NCBI GenBank assembly: GCA_017461285.1
Contig: JAFTYS010000017.1
Location: 1 to 45,813 of the forward strand
Length of the DNA stretch: 45,813 nt
From: Bacteroidales bacterium
GTDB taxonomy: Bacteria > Bacteroidota > Bacteroidia > Bacteroidales > UBA932
Reading direction: 5' to 3'
Of this stretch, positions 17,514 through 25,640 are shown piece after piece. A program made the position numbers and the translations under genes. Below the pieces are notes generated by a model that ran no database searches, was not told the origin of the DNA, and worked only from the letters and a program-made list of their open reading frames with translations. Numbering within the stretch: the stretch's first letter is position 1; each line of letters opens with the position of its first letter.

Positions 17514-19715
17514 CTATTCGTAAATCAGTTCCATGTCATCCAGCTTGAGGAAACATCCTGCATGAGCCTTGACGTTTTCTTCTCCAAAATCGAAGTTCAC
17601 CCCGGTGCTGACAGCACCGTCGCCATAACTTGCACTTATGCGTACATATATGCTTGCGGCCTTTTTGTTAACCACAGTGTAATTATATGGGATTTCCATT
17701 CTGGTCCATGTATCTGCTGCAGGACCGTTCGTTACCTGCGCAGATGCAATCACAGCACCGGAAGCGTCCTTGACCCAGGTATCTACAAAGAAGCTTCTGC
17801 CGTTCGTAGGAGCATACTTGTAATAGAAAGCCAGTTTTGACGGACGGCTTGCAAACGCATGTCCCTGAGAAGCAATGTTGCCTTCGGAATCCGCTGTGCC
17901 GATCCAGAGTTCACCTTCATATGTAGTACCGTCAGCAATAGCGGCGGTATTGCCATCACCTACATTTACCGCAAAAAGTATGGCAGCCTTTTCTCCGCTA
18001 TGCCTGTCCTTGACATAGCCTGATGAAGGGAAATTCTTACACCAGGAAGGGGTCCAGCCGGTATGGCCGTCAGGCATGGACTGGAGGCTGTTGCAAGCCC
18101 ACCAGACATCATTCTCTCCGGACTTGTACGGCAGATACCAGTTACGTGTATATGTACCTCCGCCTAACGCTCCTCCCATAGGAGTGAAATCGCTCTGCAC
18201 CATCTGATAATCTTCGAAACCGCTGTTTCCCAACTGGAGGGGATCCTCAGTGGTTATTGTCAGGACCGGACTCTTGCAGTTCTCGTTCTTGTTATAAATT
18301 GCACGTACAAGATATGTTGTCGACGGTTCTGTACCTATGGTACCGTAATTCAAGGTATATCCGTCAGTAACAGGAGCGGCTTCGATATCCGACCATACGA
18401 CTCCGTCTGATGACACCTGGAAATCGACAAGTGACGGTACTCCTTTGCTGATGGTCACTACGGGATCTACAACCCTTGCAGCCCATACATTATAATCCTT
18501 GATGTCCAGGTTGACTGTAACTCCGCCGGAGACGACCTTGAACTCTTCGGAAGTTTCCTTACCCACCGAATCCACGATCCTGAGTCCGAATTCAGCGATG
18601 ACTGCATCCGAGGCATCTGCCTTGACATCTGCAAGCATCGCCTTTATCACATCTGTGAAATCGATATATGAGAAGGTCCGGGATGTGGCCATGCCTTCGT
18701 CCCAGACAAAACCTGCAGCCTTGAGCGCCGTCTTCTGAGATGCATCCAATGCCGTGAAATCCACCTCGGCAGGCACTCCTTTAGCCGCGAGCCAGTCAGA
18801 ATCCACTGTCAGATAGCAATGCGAAAGGGAACCTCTCGCGATGAAGCTTGCCATACCGCTGTGACCTTCCGGAGCCTGTCCTTCTATGATTTCATGTGAA
18901 TTGCCATCTCCGTCAAAGCCAGCCAGAGTGACAGAAGGAGCTTCCTGAGGAACCGTAGTTGCCGGTATTTCAATTGTTTCGCTCTTATCCTCTACAGAAC
19001 TGTCAATATTGATATTAATCACGAGACTTCCCTCACGGTCGTCAGTAGTGATTTCGAAAGTCACGAAATCATTTGGAGCATATGTAAGCACATCGGTCTT
19101 GAAATACTTCCATGTTCCGTTTCCATCGACATCAGCATAAACTTCAAGAACCACATCACCTCCCGGGATATAGCCGCAGCGGGTTTCGTTCTTGCTGAAC
19201 TTCACGTTCTTTCCCTTGTGGGTCTGATGCTTGACCATAACATAATAGTCAGCATATCCTGTGGAGATCGTTTCGTGATAATTGACGGCTATCTTCACAT
19301 TTGCAAGTTTCGCCTCAGCCTCAACGGTATTGACTCCGGCCTCAACGACAAAGTCTTTCTCAGCGAGATAATAGGGCTTGTTGAAGCCGTAACCTAAGGT
19401 ATCGCCATGCTGTGCAACAAGACGATAACTGCCAGCATTGAGCTTTATCTCAGTAGCTGACGCGTTAGCGTATGAGTCGTTGAAAAGACGCATCTGGTTT
19501 TCGCTCTTGTAGATGGCGACCCTGAAATCGTCTAATACGGGCTCATCCGCATCTGCTCTGGTACCTACAACCTCATTGTCCATGTTCGCGGACAGCGCGA
19601 TTGAAACCGTGCCGAACACATCGGATTCCCTGTCAGGAGAATGCTCGATGATGTTTTCCGAACATGCGGTCAAGAAGATTGCCAGCAGAGCCGGAATGAA
19701 TCTTAAACGTCGCAT
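17514..19715 (-). CDS. DUF4493-PCMD lipoprotein, diverged
   Basis: A 733-residue lipoprotein (lipobox FLTAC, C18). It is the first DUF4493 gene after the DUF3575 gene. The DUF4493 domain shows VFGTVSIALSANMDNEVVGT, then R53-A54-D (the only Arg in the basic-step position among the eight), FRVAIYKSENQMRLFNDSYA, and LNAGSYRLVAQHGDTLGYGF. The middle (about 260-400) is Ig-like, then an FN3-like part. Residues about 495-733 form a PCMD-like jelly roll (NSGFEDYQMV, RNWYLPYKSGENDVWWACNS, SRPSKLAFYYKYAP, FLKLDDMELIYE) that is clearly different from the near-duplicated pair downstream. The many Trp and Tyr residues in it fit sugar binding, but the ligand is unknown. Confidence 0.82.
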   Translation of the reverse strand: MRRLRFIPALLAIFLTACSENIIEHSPDRESDVFGTVSIALSANMDNEVVGTRADADEPVLDDFRVAIYKSENQMRLFNDSYANASATEIKLNAGSYRLVAQHGDTLGYGFNKPYYLAEKDFVVEAGVNTVEAEAKLANVKIAVNYHETISTGYADYYVMVKHQTHKGKNVKFSKNETRCGYIPGGDVVLEVYADVDGNGTWKYFKTDVLTYAPNDFVTFEITTDDREGSLVININIDSSVEDKSETIEIPATTVPQEAPSVTLAGFDGDGNSHEIIEGQAPEGHSGMASFIARGSLSHCYLTVDSDWLAAKGVPAEVDFTALDASQKTALKAAGFVWDEGMATSRTFSYIDFTDVIKAMLADVKADASDAVIAEFGLRIVDSVGKETSEEFKVVSGGVTVNLDIKDYNVWAARVVDPVVTISKGVPSLVDFQVSSDGVVWSDIEAAPVTDGYTLNYGTIGTEPSTTYLVRAIYNKNENCKSPVLTITTEDPLQLGNSGFEDYQMVQSDFTPMGGALGGGTYTRNWYLPYKSGENDVWWACNSLQSMPDGHTGWTPSWCKNFPSSGYVKDRHSGEKAAILFAVNVGDGNTAAIADGTTYEGELWIGTADSEGNIASQGHAFASRPSKLAFYYKYAPTNGRSFFVDTWVKDASGAVIASAQVTNGPAADTWTRMEIPYNYTVVNKKAASIYVRISASYGDGAVSTGVNFDFGEENVKAHAGCFLKLDDMELIYE

Positions 19716-19736
19716 AATTATAAAATGGTTAAGAAA

Positions 19737-21197
19737 TTAATTATCGTAATAATCAGGATCAACCTTTCTGAGAGAGAAACGGTAGGTCAGATTGACTCCC
19801 AGTTTTGTTATTCCGAAATGGTGATCGTTCCTGTGGCCGACATACTCCCATATCTCGTTGGAGTAGACTGCCGTATTCTGGCTATATGAGGCATACCCTA
19901 TTCCTATCAGGAACTCCAGCCCCCAATGGGCTTTGCGTCCAAGTCCCAGCGAATAACCATAGGTCACACCGGCGCTCCACGCAGGATGGCTGTTGCCTGC
20001 ATTGTGATAGTTGCCTTCCCACACATTTTCAGGACCGTTCTGATAGAGGTATCCGTCCCTCCACTGCATCGTATACCACGCACAGCTTCCATGAAGACCG
20101 ACAAAGCCTCCTTTACGCATGGTGTTATCCGAAAGCCACAGTCTCAATTCAGGAGCGAAACCATAGAAATTCGCATTATCGTCAGATGGAACGAAAACAT
20201 TGGTCCTGGTGTACCATCCTTGAAGATCCAGCGACATGCGCTTGGCAAGCTGCACCTCCACACCTGAATATGGGACCGCCATCGCATCGGCAATCATGTT
20301 GGTCTTGACTCCCATCATCCACGGAGTATCGTGAATCTTCCTTTCCTTGCCCGTATTCTGCATGTCCTCCAGGCTGTTTCTCCTATATTCCTCATATGCA
20401 GACTCATGAGCCGCAACAGGATTCACCTTGACCTGAGGTTCCTCCACCGGCATCATGACAGTCTCTTTTACATAATAAACGGTATCCCTTATATATACGG
20501 TATCCGGCTTGGCCTTCGTCACAGAGGATTCTCTGAAATTTCTGAAACTCTCATCGGCCGGTACAGACATATATGGCTTGGACGGGTCCCACTTACAGAA
20601 CACCGCTATCCTGACACAGCGCAGTTTCGGAAAGAAATCCTTTTCCAGGATCTTCCAGGCTCTTCCTCCGTCCAATGTCTGGAGCGCCTTCTTCCTATCC
20701 CCCCAGTCCATTGACTTTATTATGGTCATGACATTATACTTATAGGCCATATCGGACTCAGCAACAAGCTCATACAGCCTGTCCCAGTCTTCGTTGAGGC
20801 TTTGCTTATATATCATATATGCCGGGACATCCAGAACTTCTGTAAGGTATTCTGCAGCAGCATCGGTCCTGCTCTGGCTCAAGCGGACATTATCAGCCCA
20901 CAGTCCGTCCGGAGAGGCACTGCCGCACACATATATCTGCATGATTTCCTTCGCAGGATCATTCAGGACATAGGCAAGTTCCATTGCCGCTATATTGAAT
21001 TTCGGATTACCGGATACGGAAGCGACTCCACGAGGAAGAGTAAAAGATGTCATTACGCTATCCGCATACAATATCTTGGTGCCAAGATCTTCCGGTCTGA
21101 CATATCTATGATAAATTTGAGCTGACAAGCTGATACTCATCAACATACCGCACAACACGGCAGTCAGGACGTATAGTCCTCGTGTGCATATTTTCAT
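19737..21197 (-). CDS. OmpA-like/DUF3575 outer-membrane protein, first gene of the surface operon
   Basis: A 486-residue protein when started at the ATG at 21197 (MKICTRGLYVLTAVLCGMLM), which gives a clean signal peptide ending LSA-Q; an earlier ATG at 21248 would add 17 residues upstream of the predicted promoter. Residues about 40-210 resemble an OmpA-like periplasmic domain, with the strand IYVCGSASPDG, then VRLSQSRTDAAAEYLTE. Residues about 285-486 form a DUF3575 beta-barrel (GVKTNMIADAMAVPYSGVEV, LDLQGWYTR, GVNLTYRFSL). DUF3575 genes commonly open fimbrillin-type loci in Bacteroidales, which supports reading this operon as a fimbria-like surface system. The gene is the promoter-proximal member. 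Confidence 0.87.
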   Translation of the reverse strand: MKICTRGLYVLTAVLCGMLMSISLSAQIYHRYVRPEDLGTKILYADSVMTSFTLPRGVASVSGNPKFNIAAMELAYVLNDPAKEIMQIYVCGSASPDGLWADNVRLSQSRTDAAAEYLTEVLDVPAYMIYKQSLNEDWDRLYELVAESDMAYKYNVMTIIKSMDWGDRKKALQTLDGGRAWKILEKDFFPKLRCVRIAVFCKWDPSKPYMSVPADESFRNFRESSVTKAKPDTVYIRDTVYYVKETVMMPVEEPQVKVNPVAAHESAYEEYRRNSLEDMQNTGKERKIHDTPWMMGVKTNMIADAMAVPYSGVEVQLAKRMSLDLQGWYTRTNVFVPSDDNANFYGFAPELRLWLSDNTMRKGGFVGLHGSCAWYTMQWRDGYLYQNGPENVWEGNYHNAGNSHPAWSAGVTYGYSLGLGRKAHWGLEFLIGIGYASYSQNTAVYSNEIWEYVGHRNDHHFGITKLGVNLTYRFSLRKVDPDYYDN

Positions 21198-21218
21198 TGG
21201 TCTCGAATCTTTAAACTG

Positions 21219-21249
21219 CAAAATTCGGAAAAAAACAGCAAAAATCAAA
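21219..21249 (-). promoter_or_regulatory. Likely promoter of the DUF4493 surface operon
   Basis: On the minus strand a -33 TTTG (21246-21249) is followed after 19 nt by GAATTTTG (21219-21226), which has one mismatch to TAnnTTTG. The start site would fall near 21213, about 15 bases before the ATG at 21197. Confidence 0.55.
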
Positions 21250-21268
21250 ACTCATACCATTTAGAATG

Positions 21269-21293
21269 ACGTCAGTGCCATCTATACTGACGT
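21269..21293. promoter_or_regulatory. Perfect inverted repeat, candidate operator in the divergent promoter region
   Basis: ACGTCAGT (21269-21276) and ACTGACGT (21286-21293) are exact reverse complements around a 9-nt spacer, with centres 17 bp apart, suited to a dimeric repressor or activator. It lies about 20 bp upstream of the surface-operon -33 box and about 50 bp upstream of the parE -7 box. Confidence 0.5.
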
Positions 21294-21343
21294 ATTAGCC
21301 ATGTATCACAAACAAAAACCAAGCATTTTCGCAAAAAAATTAC

Positions 21344-21351
21344 TACCTTTG
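21344..21351 (+). promoter_or_regulatory. Promoter -7 box for the topoisomerase operon
   Basis: TACCTTTG fits TAnnTTTG and lies 23 bases before the ATG at 21375, giving a leader of about 15-18 nt. No convincing -33 TTTG is seen. Confidence 0.65.
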
Positions 21352-21374
21352 CACGATTATGGCTTTATAAGAAT

Positions 21375-23300
21375 ATGGCGACAGAAAATATAAATCAGAC
21401 TAATTACACTGACGACAACATCAGGACCCTCGAAGGCATCGACCACATCAGGCACAGGCCTGGCATGTACATCGGAACCCTCGGCAAGGGAGACGACCCT
21501 GCAGACGGCATCTACGTGCTGCTCAAGGAGGTAGTGGACAACTCCATCGACGAATTCTCGGCCGGATTCGGAAAGCAGATCCAAATCGGCGTGACAGACA
21601 AGGAAGTGACGGTCAGGGACTTCGGACGAGGCATTCCGCTCAATTCCGTTGTCAAGGCAGTAAGCATCCTGAACACCGGCGGAAAATACGACTCGAAGGG
21701 ATACAAGAAGTCTGTCGGTCTGAACGGTGTGGGTCTTAAGGCCGTGAACGCCCTTTCATCGTTCTTCTATGTCGAGGCCTATCGCGACGGCATGTGCTCA
21801 TACGCCGAATTCGCAGCGGGAAAGCTCGTCAATGAAGGCATGAAGGAGACCAGGGAGAAGAACGGAACGTTCGTCAAGTTCATTCCGGACGCCAACCTCT
21901 TCGTCGACTATTCGTACAACATCGAGTTCGTCGAGTCCATGGTCAAGAACTACTCTTACCTGAAGAAAGGACTGACGCTCACCCTCAACGGAACGCCATA
22001 CCTCTCAAAGAACGGACTCCTTGATCTGATAAACGACAAGATGTCCGAAGAGCCGTTCTATGCTCCTGTCCACATAAGTGGCGAGGACATAGAGATCGTG
22101 ATCACCCACGGAAACAGCTATGGAGAGAACATCACTTCATTCGTCAACGGACAGAACACCCGTGACGGAGGTACCCATCTTGTAGCTGTCAGGGAAGCCA
22201 TATCGAAGACACTCAAGGAATTCTTCAAGACATACGCAAAGAAGGATTTCGCTCCGGAAGACATCCGCCAAGGCATAATCGGAGCCATCAGCATACAGAT
22301 AGAGGAACCGATCTTCGCCAACCAGGCAAAGACCAAGCTCGGTTCCCCATACATGTGGAACAAGGTGATAGAGAAGGAGGACGGAACACAGACCTACGAT
22401 GTGGGTCCTACGGTGAGAAGCTTCGTTAACGACTTTGTGAAGACCCATCTCGACAACTATCTCCACATGCACAAGGAGATAATCCCGGCCCTCCAGGCAA
22501 AGATAGCCTCTTCGGAAAAGGAACGTCAGGAGATCTCGTCTATCCAGAAGAAGACAAAGGAGCGCAACAAGCGCACAAGCGTATACAACAAGAAACTCCG
22601 CGACTGCAAGTACCACCTCAAGGACAAGCTCCCTGCAGGAAAGGAAGAGCTTCGCGAACTGACGAGCATCTTCATCACCGAGGGAGACTCTGCGAGCGGA
22701 ACCATCACAAAGGCGAGAAATGCAGAAACCCAGGCAGTATTCTCACTACGAGGAAAACCTATCAACTCGTATAAGGAAAGCCGAAAGAAGATCGCTGAAA
22801 ACGAAGAACTCAACCTCCTTATCAACGCTCTCGGACTGGAGGAGGACATAGATGACCTCCGCTACAACAAGATCATCATCGCGACCGATGCCGATGATGA
22901 CGGCATGCACATCCGCATGCTCGTGCTGACATTCTTCATGAAATACCATCCTGACCTGATCAGGCGTGGCCACCTCTATATCCTCCAGACCCCTCTTTTC
23001 AGGGTGAAGAACAAGAACGAAGTGCGCTATTGCTACAATCAGGACGAGAAGGAGAAGGCTCTGAAGTCTATGTCAGGCAAGGTGGAGATCACCAGGTTCA
23101 AAGGTCTCGGAGAGATTTCATGGGACGAGTTCACCGGATTCATAGGCAAGGACATGCGTCTTGACAAGGTAAGACTCAGCGACGAAGAGCCTCTTGCAGA
23201 CATCATGGAGTTCTATATGGGTGAAAACACCATCGACAGACAGATATTCATCAGCACTAACCTCAGAAGTGCACAGGAATTGGAAGACGTAAACATATAA
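21375..23300 (+). CDS. parE: DNA topoisomerase IV subunit B
   Basis: The ATPase subunit (641 aa) of a type IIA topoisomerase, which decatenates and relaxes DNA with the ParC subunit. The GHKL ATPase domain has E52-VVDN56 (catalytic Glu and Mg-binding Asn), DFGRGIPL (82-89) and the GLNGVGLKAVNAL loop (115-127). The transducer shows NQAKTKLGS (316-324) where most relatives have QTKTKLG. The TOPRIM domain has EGDSASG (436-442) and the metal-binding DADDDG (505-510), and the end is a normal C-terminal extension. Length and the IEEP/SIQ segment before the Lys loop favour ParE over GyrB. The gene is followed after 10 bases by an acyltransferase, not by parC. Confidence is high for the family and a little lower for ParE versus GyrB. 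Confidence 0.9.
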   Translation: MATENINQTNYTDDNIRTLEGIDHIRHRPGMYIGTLGKGDDPADGIYVLLKEVVDNSIDEFSAGFGKQIQIGVTDKEVTVRDFGRGIPLNSVVKAVSILNTGGKYDSKGYKKSVGLNGVGLKAVNALSSFFYVEAYRDGMCSYAEFAAGKLVNEGMKETREKNGTFVKFIPDANLFVDYSYNIEFVESMVKNYSYLKKGLTLTLNGTPYLSKNGLLDLINDKMSEEPFYAPVHISGEDIEIVITHGNSYGENITSFVNGQNTRDGGTHLVAVREAISKTLKEFFKTYAKKDFAPEDIRQGIIGAISIQIEEPIFANQAKTKLGSPYMWNKVIEKEDGTQTYDVGPTVRSFVNDFVKTHLDNYLHMHKEIIPALQAKIASSEKERQEISSIQKKTKERNKRTSVYNKKLRDCKYHLKDKLPAGKEELRELTSIFITEGDSASGTITKARNAETQAVFSLRGKPINSYKESRKKIAENEELNLLINALGLEEDIDDLRYNKIIIATDADDDGMHIRMLVLTFFMKYHPDLIRRGHLYILQTPLFRVKNKNEVRYCYNQDEKEKALKSMSGKVEITRFKGLGEISWDEFTGFIGKDMRLDKVRLSDEEPLADIMEFYMGENTIDRQIFISTNLRSAQELEDVNI

Positions 23301-23310
23301 TATATATAAT

Positions 23311-23862
23311 ATGTGGAGAAAATTCTGCGGATGGCTGCTCCGCGCAATGGGTTGGACGGCAGTAGACCCTGTAGCCCCTGAAGACAAATGCATCATACTC
23401 GGCGTACCTCATACATCGGCATGGGACTTCGTGGTTTCATACCTATATTATGTATCTGTAGGAGGAAAGCCATACTGTATGGTAAAGAGTGAGTTCTTCT
23501 GGGGTCCGCTCGGATGGCTCCTCCGCAAGCTGGGAGGAGTGCCCGTAGACAGAAAAAGAGGCGGAAACGCAGCCTTGAGCGTGATCAAGGAGATGAAGGC
23601 CACTCCTGTGATCCATCTCGCCCTCGCACCTGAAGGCACTCGCAAACCGGTAAAAAGATGGAAGACCGGCTTCCATACCATAGCACGTCAGGTAGGATGC
23701 CCTGTATACATGGGGTATTTCGACTGGGGTACAAAGAGGATCAGCCGCGGCCAGAAGGTCGAGCTGACTGATGATCCTAAGGCCGACATGGCACGCATCC
23801 AGGCACTGTACGAAGAAATGCATCTGGTCGGCAAGCATCCTGAGATGTACGTTACTCACTAA
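23311..23862 (+). CDS. PlsC-like 1-acyl-glycerophosphate acyltransferase
   Basis: A 183-residue membrane-associated acyltransferase of the lysophospholipid type. The catalytic HxxxxD is H34-T-S-A-W-D39, and the substrate-phosphate motif is E108-G-T-R111. Between them lies FFWGPLGWLLRKLGGVPVDR (62-81), the typical second block. It is shorter than PlsC and lacks an N-terminal membrane helix, matching the small acyltransferases frequent in Bacteroidota. It lies 10 bases after parE and 15 bases before an acyl-CoA ligase, so it probably joins activated fatty acids to glycerol-type acceptors. The exact acceptor cannot be told. Confidence 0.88.
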   Translation: MWRKFCGWLLRAMGWTAVDPVAPEDKCIILGVPHTSAWDFVVSYLYYVSVGGKPYCMVKSEFFWGPLGWLLRKLGGVPVDRKRGGNAALSVIKEMKATPVIHLALAPEGTRKPVKRWKTGFHTIARQVGCPVYMGYFDWGTKRISRGQKVELTDDPKADMARIQALYEEMHLVGKHPEMYVTH

Positions 23863-23877
23863 ACCTTTTAAAAGAAT

Positions 23878-25554
23878 ATGATTCAACTCTACAAACGCAT
23901 GCAGAGGATGAGGGAGAAATATGTTGACACCCTCGCCAAACTGTATGAGTATGCAACGACGGTGTACTCGAAGAACCAGTACACCCAATGGTATGACACA
24001 AAGGAAGGCGGTTATACATACAACTCGTTCAAAGGCAAATGCGACAGTCTTTCGAAGAAGCTGACCCAGTACGGCATCGGAGCCGGCGACAAGGTGGCCA
24101 TCCTGTCCCAGAGCATGCCTAACTGGTCCGTGGCATTCTTCGCGACCGTTTCTTTCGGAAGGATAGCGATCCCTATTCTTCCCGACAGCTCCGAGAACGA
24201 GGTCACAAATATCCTGACCCACTCCGAAAGCAAGGTCATCTTCGTTTCGAAGAAGCTTGCCGGAAAGTTGAGCCAGGAATGCCGCGAAAAGATGACGCTG
24301 GTAATTGAAATCGACACATTCGAAGTGCTCCAGGCAGATGACGAGCAGTTCACATGCGACGGAAAGACTTCGGTCCCTACTCCGGAGGACATCGCAACCA
24401 TAATCTACACATCCGGAACCACAGGAAGTGCAAAGGGAGTAGTCCTGAGCCACAGGAACCTGGCTTCGAACGTGATCACATGCTACCATTCATGCAAGAG
24501 GGGCGAAAAGGACAGATGGCTGTCCGTACTCCCGATGGCGCACACCCTCGAGATGACCCTCAGCATGCTCTATCCCATGTACTGCGGCGCTACAGTCTAC
24601 TATCTTCCTAAGCCGCCTGTAGCATCACTGCTTCTCAAGGCTCTGCCGATAGTGAAGCCGACAACCATGCTGACAGTACCTCTGATCATTGAAAAGGTAT
24701 ATAAGGGCAGCGTGCTCCCTACAATAAAGAAGAGCCGCACCCTGACCTGGATGAACGAACACATGAACGGGCTCATGTGCAGGATCATCGGAATGAAGCT
24801 CAAGAAGACATTCGGAGGCCACATCTCATTCTACGGTATCGGAGGCGCCAAGCTGGATCCCGAGGTAGAGAAGTTCCTGCTCAAGGCAAAGTTCCCGTAT
24901 GCGATCGGCTACGGTCTTACAGAGACCTCGCCGCTTCTCGGATATTCGATGGACGGATGGAGAGCTGTCGGATCGTTCGGATATCCTGTCTATAATGTAA
25001 AGCTGAAGCTCCACAACGTGAATCCGGAAACCGGTGAAGGTGAAGTTATTGCCAAAGGTCCTAACGTGATGCTCGGATACTACAAGGACCCCGTCCGCAC
25101 CAAGAGCGTGTTCACAGAGGACGGATGGTTCCGTACAAGCGACATCGCCGTCCAGGACGAAAAGGGACGATTCTACATCAAGGGCCGCAACAGCAACATG
25201 ATCCTCGGTCCTTCGGGCGAAAACATCTACCCTGAAGAGATCGAAAACGTAATCAACAATGTCGAAGGCGTAAGCGAATCCATCGTCGTGGAACGCGACG
25301 GCCGCCTCGTGGCACTCGTGCAGCCTGACTTCGTGGAATGGGACAGCGAGAGCGAGGACAAACTTTACGAAAAGCTTGACGCATGGAAGGCAAAGGTACT
25401 CAAGGTTGTCAACAAGAACGTCAACAAGTCTTCACAGGTAAGCTCCGTGGAAGTCATGAAGGAACCGTTTGAAAAGACTGCCACACAGAAGATCAGACGC
25501 TTCAAATACAAGGACTCAGCACCTACCGTAGAAGAGGAAAAGAAAGAGAATTAA
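23878..25554 (+). CDS. Long-chain acyl-CoA ligase (AMP-binding enzyme)
   Basis: A 558-residue cytoplasmic adenylate-forming enzyme that probably activates fatty acids to acyl-CoA. The P-loop is Y177TSGTTGSAKG187; further motifs are GYGLTETSPLLGY (mid-domain A5), RTSDIAVQDEKGRFYIKGRNSN (A7/A8) and, near the end, the catalytic Lys block EKTATQKIRRFKYK. A lysine rich C-terminal tail extends the family core slightly. It follows the acyltransferase gene by 15 bases in a probable operon. A second ligase of the same type is at 30401-32035, about 45% similar by eye. Substrate chain length is not certain. Confidence 0.92.
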   Translation: MIQLYKRMQRMREKYVDTLAKLYEYATTVYSKNQYTQWYDTKEGGYTYNSFKGKCDSLSKKLTQYGIGAGDKVAILSQSMPNWSVAFFATVSFGRIAIPILPDSSENEVTNILTHSESKVIFVSKKLAGKLSQECREKMTLVIEIDTFEVLQADDEQFTCDGKTSVPTPEDIATIIYTSGTTGSAKGVVLSHRNLASNVITCYHSCKRGEKDRWLSVLPMAHTLEMTLSMLYPMYCGATVYYLPKPPVASLLLKALPIVKPTTMLTVPLIIEKVYKGSVLPTIKKSRTLTWMNEHMNGLMCRIIGMKLKKTFGGHISFYGIGGAKLDPEVEKFLLKAKFPYAIGYGLTETSPLLGYSMDGWRAVGSFGYPVYNVKLKLHNVNPETGEGEVIAKGPNVMLGYYKDPVRTKSVFTEDGWFRTSDIAVQDEKGRFYIKGRNSNMILGPSGENIYPEEIENVINNVEGVSESIVVERDGRLVALVQPDFVEWDSESEDKLYEKLDAWKAKVLKVVNKNVNKSSQVSSVEVMKEPFEKTATQKIRRFKYKDSAPTVEEEKKEN

Positions 25555-25587
25555 AACTTTTTTTTCAAGAAAACACGGTTTTTACAC

Positions 25588-25595
25588 CAAATTTG
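25588..25595 (+). promoter_or_regulatory. Promoter -7 box for the first OmpA-family gene
   Basis: CAAATTTG differs from TAnnTTTG only at the first base. A start 6-7 bases on would begin the transcript at the hairpin at 25601. Confidence 0.5.
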
Positions 25596-25600
25596 TATAG

Positions 25601-25640
25601 GACGTTTCATACACCTTAAAATTAGTGGTTATGAAACGTC
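25601..25640 (+). promoter_or_regulatory. 5'-leader hairpin covering the start codon
   Basis: GACGTTTCAT (25601-25610) is the exact reverse complement of ATGAAACGTC (25631-25640), with a 20-nt loop. The ATG at 25631 is part of the right arm, so the start codon is paired in the folded leader. With a G-U and an A-U pair next to it the stem could extend to 12 bp. Confidence 0.6.

Noticed and set aside
21375..23300. DNA gyrase subunit B
   Set aside because: Length and transducer segment (SIQIEEPIFANQAKTK) fit ParE better; a family tree would settle it.
23443..24489. Long open frame on the minus strand across the acyltransferase and acyl-CoA ligase genes
   Set aside because: It is the antisense shadow of two well-supported genes; its amino-acid make-up is rich in Cys, His and Arg and matches no family.
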